5,584 nt of DNA from an uncultured Candidatus Saccharibacteria bacterium (GTDB lineage: Bacteria; Patescibacteriota; Saccharimonadia; Saccharimonadales; UBA4665), in NCBI GenBank assembly GCA_903836325.1, contig CAILQE010000069.1, positions 1 through 5,584 of the forward strand, read 5' to 3'. The first letter of the stretch is position 1. Each line of letters starts with the position of its first letter. Under the pieces are notes generated by a model. The model saw only the letters and a list, made by a program, of their open reading frames with translations. It was not told the DNA's origin and searched no databases. Positions 4,728 to 5,584 of the stretch are shown here, piece after piece. Both the position numbers and the translations under genes were made by a program.

Positions 4728-5182
4728 ACGAATCAAAAGAAGAAGCTATTTTATATGCAAAAAAATATCTGGAAGACGTCTTGTCTTTCTTTGGACTCAA
4801 TACTGAAGTGCATGCAAGTTGCGAAGAAGATGTGATTCAATTATCTGTTCCAAGCACTCATCTTAACGGCTTTTTAATAGGTCAAAGAGGCGACAACATG
4901 AGGTCTATGCAATTCTTAACGTCTAACGCACTAAAGAACGCCGATTACGCCATTACGCGCGTTAACGTAGACATAGCTGATTACAAAAAACAAAGATCTG
5001 ACAGACTTAGGGAGACCGCAGAAGAATGGATGAAATCTGTAAAAGAATCTGGCGAAGAAATGTCGCTAGAACCAATGAACCCATCTGATAGAAGAGTTAT
5101 TCATAGTCTAGCTAGTGAATATGGTCTTAAAACTGAATCTGAAGGATTCGGTAGAGATCGACATATAATAATTAAGAACTAA
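4724..5182 (+). CDS. jag: Jag/KhpB, KH and R3H domain RNA-binding protein
   Basis: Jag (SpoIIIJ-associated protein, KhpB) is a cytoplasmic RNA-binding protein, linked in Firmicutes to cell elongation and division control and almost always encoded just after yidC. The 152 residues contain a KH domain at about 35-85 with its GxxG-type loop in GFLIGQRGDNM (49-59). An R3H domain at about 95-152 has the R-x3-H motif at Arg123-His127 (RRVIH) and ends GFGRDRHIII. The N-terminal Jag_N domain of the Bacillus protein is absent, as in many short homologues. The ATG at 4724 overlaps the yidC stop by 4 nt and has a strong GGGGAGG site (4712-4718) 5 nt upstream, inside the codons for the basic YidC tail. 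The stop abuts, with no gap, the stop of the convergent PIG-L gene. Confidence 0.96.
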   Translation: MNESKEEAILYAKKYLEDVLSFFGLNTEVHASCEEDVIQLSVPSTHLNGFLIGQRGDNMRSMQFLTSNALKNADYAITRVNVDIADYKKQRSDRLRETAEEWMKSVKESGEEMSLEPMNPSDRRVIHSLASEYGLKTESEGFGRDRHIIIKN

Positions 5183-5584
5183 TTAATAACTGAATTGATA
5201 AGTCTTAGGAAGAAAACCTCCATAAGTAAGATCGTACTTGCATTCTATTACAGTTCCACAGACTGCTTTATCGTAGACACCATATTGTAAGAAAACATTA
5301 ATTTTCTGGTCCAGCTGATCTCCAAATAGGTTCTGTGACATACCGCTAATAGGATATCCTGCATAATAATAGATAGGTATTTTAACCTCTGACTGGAAGT
5401 TGTTTTTCTCATAATTAGAATAGGCAGCGGAAACTAAACCACTAACAGTTAGGTGATCGCTATGATCTTTTAATTTGGATGAATTAAAACTAGATTGAGT
5501 CCTAATAGTTATCGGATTAATACTGGTCATTAGTGTCTCTAGAGCTTTTTCTAATTGTTTCAATGTGTAATTAGATTGTTTATC
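5183..5584 (-). CDS. PIG-L (LmbE-like) deacetylase, C-terminal part only
   Basis: PIG-L/LmbE proteins are zinc-dependent deacetylases of N-acetylglucosamine-containing substrates (for example MshB, or GlcNAc-PI deacetylase). The frame is open to the right window edge; 133 residues are visible and the N-terminal metal motif (PHPDDE type) lies outside. The TTG at 5563 is most likely an internal Leu, since the frame continues upstream with matching sequence. Visible family features are SINPITIRTQ, the H-x-D-H metal site as DHSDHLTVSGLV (visible residues 40-51), in which the second His should bind zinc, and YYAGYP then QYGVYDKAVCG. Two cysteines six residues apart (visible 109 and 115) could form a disulfide, hinting at an exported protein, but any signal peptide is off the window. 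The substrate cannot be told. The gene is convergent with jag and head-on to replication. Confidence 0.85.
   Translation of the reverse strand, partial: DKQSNYTLKQLEKALETLMTSINPITIRTQSSFNSSKLKDHSDHLTVSGLVSAAYSNYEKNNFQSEVKIPIYYYAGYPISGMSQNLFGDQLDQKINVFLQYGVYDKAVCGTVIECKYDLTYGGFLPKTYQFSY

Noticed and set aside
5198..5240. Terminator at the jag/PIG-L junction
   Set aside because: Only very short A/T-rich inverted repeats are present, with no T-run in the right place.
5561..5563. TTG as the start of the PIG-L gene
   Set aside because: The frame stays open to the window edge, and the catalytic N-terminal half of the family must lie upstream, so this TTG is an internal leucine codon.
1..5584. CRISPR array, tRNA gene, insertion sequence or phage element
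   Set aside because: No spaced direct repeats, tRNA-like cloverleaf, transposase or terminal inverted repeats were seen; the window is housekeeping origin DNA.

Overview
This window is a bacterial replication-origin neighbourhood. Reading left to right, it holds the 5' part of recF, then dnaN and dnaA (all on the minus strand), a non-coding origin/promoter region, then rpmH, rnpA, yidC and jag (all on the plus strand), and finally the C-terminal part of a PIG-L type deacetylase gene running in from the right edge on the minus strand. The DNA is AT-rich (roughly one third G+C by eye). All genes read in the standard bacterial code, and TGA serves as the stop of yidC. The compact YidC without a lipoprotein signal, the short Jag without a Jag_N domain, the L34 that begins [11 protein letters not shown], and the PIG-L protein next to jag all fit a Candidate Phyla Radiation bacterium. 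Saccharibacteria (TM7) is my best guess. Standard TGA use argues against the Gracilibacteria/Absconditabacteria groups that read TGA as glycine. The phylum call is inference from family resemblance, not from a search.

Origin. The 272-nt gap between dnaA and rpmH (2942-3213) has one perfect DnaA box (TTATACACA), three one-mismatch boxes and a set of GATAAAT repeats. The 257-nt gap between dnaA and dnaN (1299-1555) has five more one-mismatch boxes and a very AT-rich patch. This resembles the bipartite oriC of Bacillus subtilis, in which dnaA lies between two box clusters. Genes point away from the origin on both sides, co-directional with replication, except the PIG-L gene, which is head-on.

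Expression. dnaA, dnaN and jag have good Shine-Dalgarno sequences. rpmH and rnpA have none, and each has a promoter-like sequence whose predicted transcription start falls on or within a few bases of its start codon, so both are candidate leaderless mRNAs. rpmH ends in a hairpin terminator whose 3' arm also contains the -35 element of the rnpA promoter. The proposed dnaN promoter carries a DnaA box between its -35 and -10 elements, and both candidate dnaA promoters overlap or abut DnaA boxes, so DnaA could control its own synthesis and that of the clamp.

How the genes work together. DnaA opens the origin, DnaN is the sliding clamp and RecF acts in gap repair at forks. L34 and the RNase P protein serve translation and tRNA maturation. 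YidC inserts membrane proteins, and Jag (KhpB) is its usual RNA-binding neighbour. The only candidate for something undescribed is a 75-codon open frame with a good ribosome-binding site that fills the dnaA-dnaN gap (1336-1563). It is unproven and competes with the reading of that gap as origin DNA.
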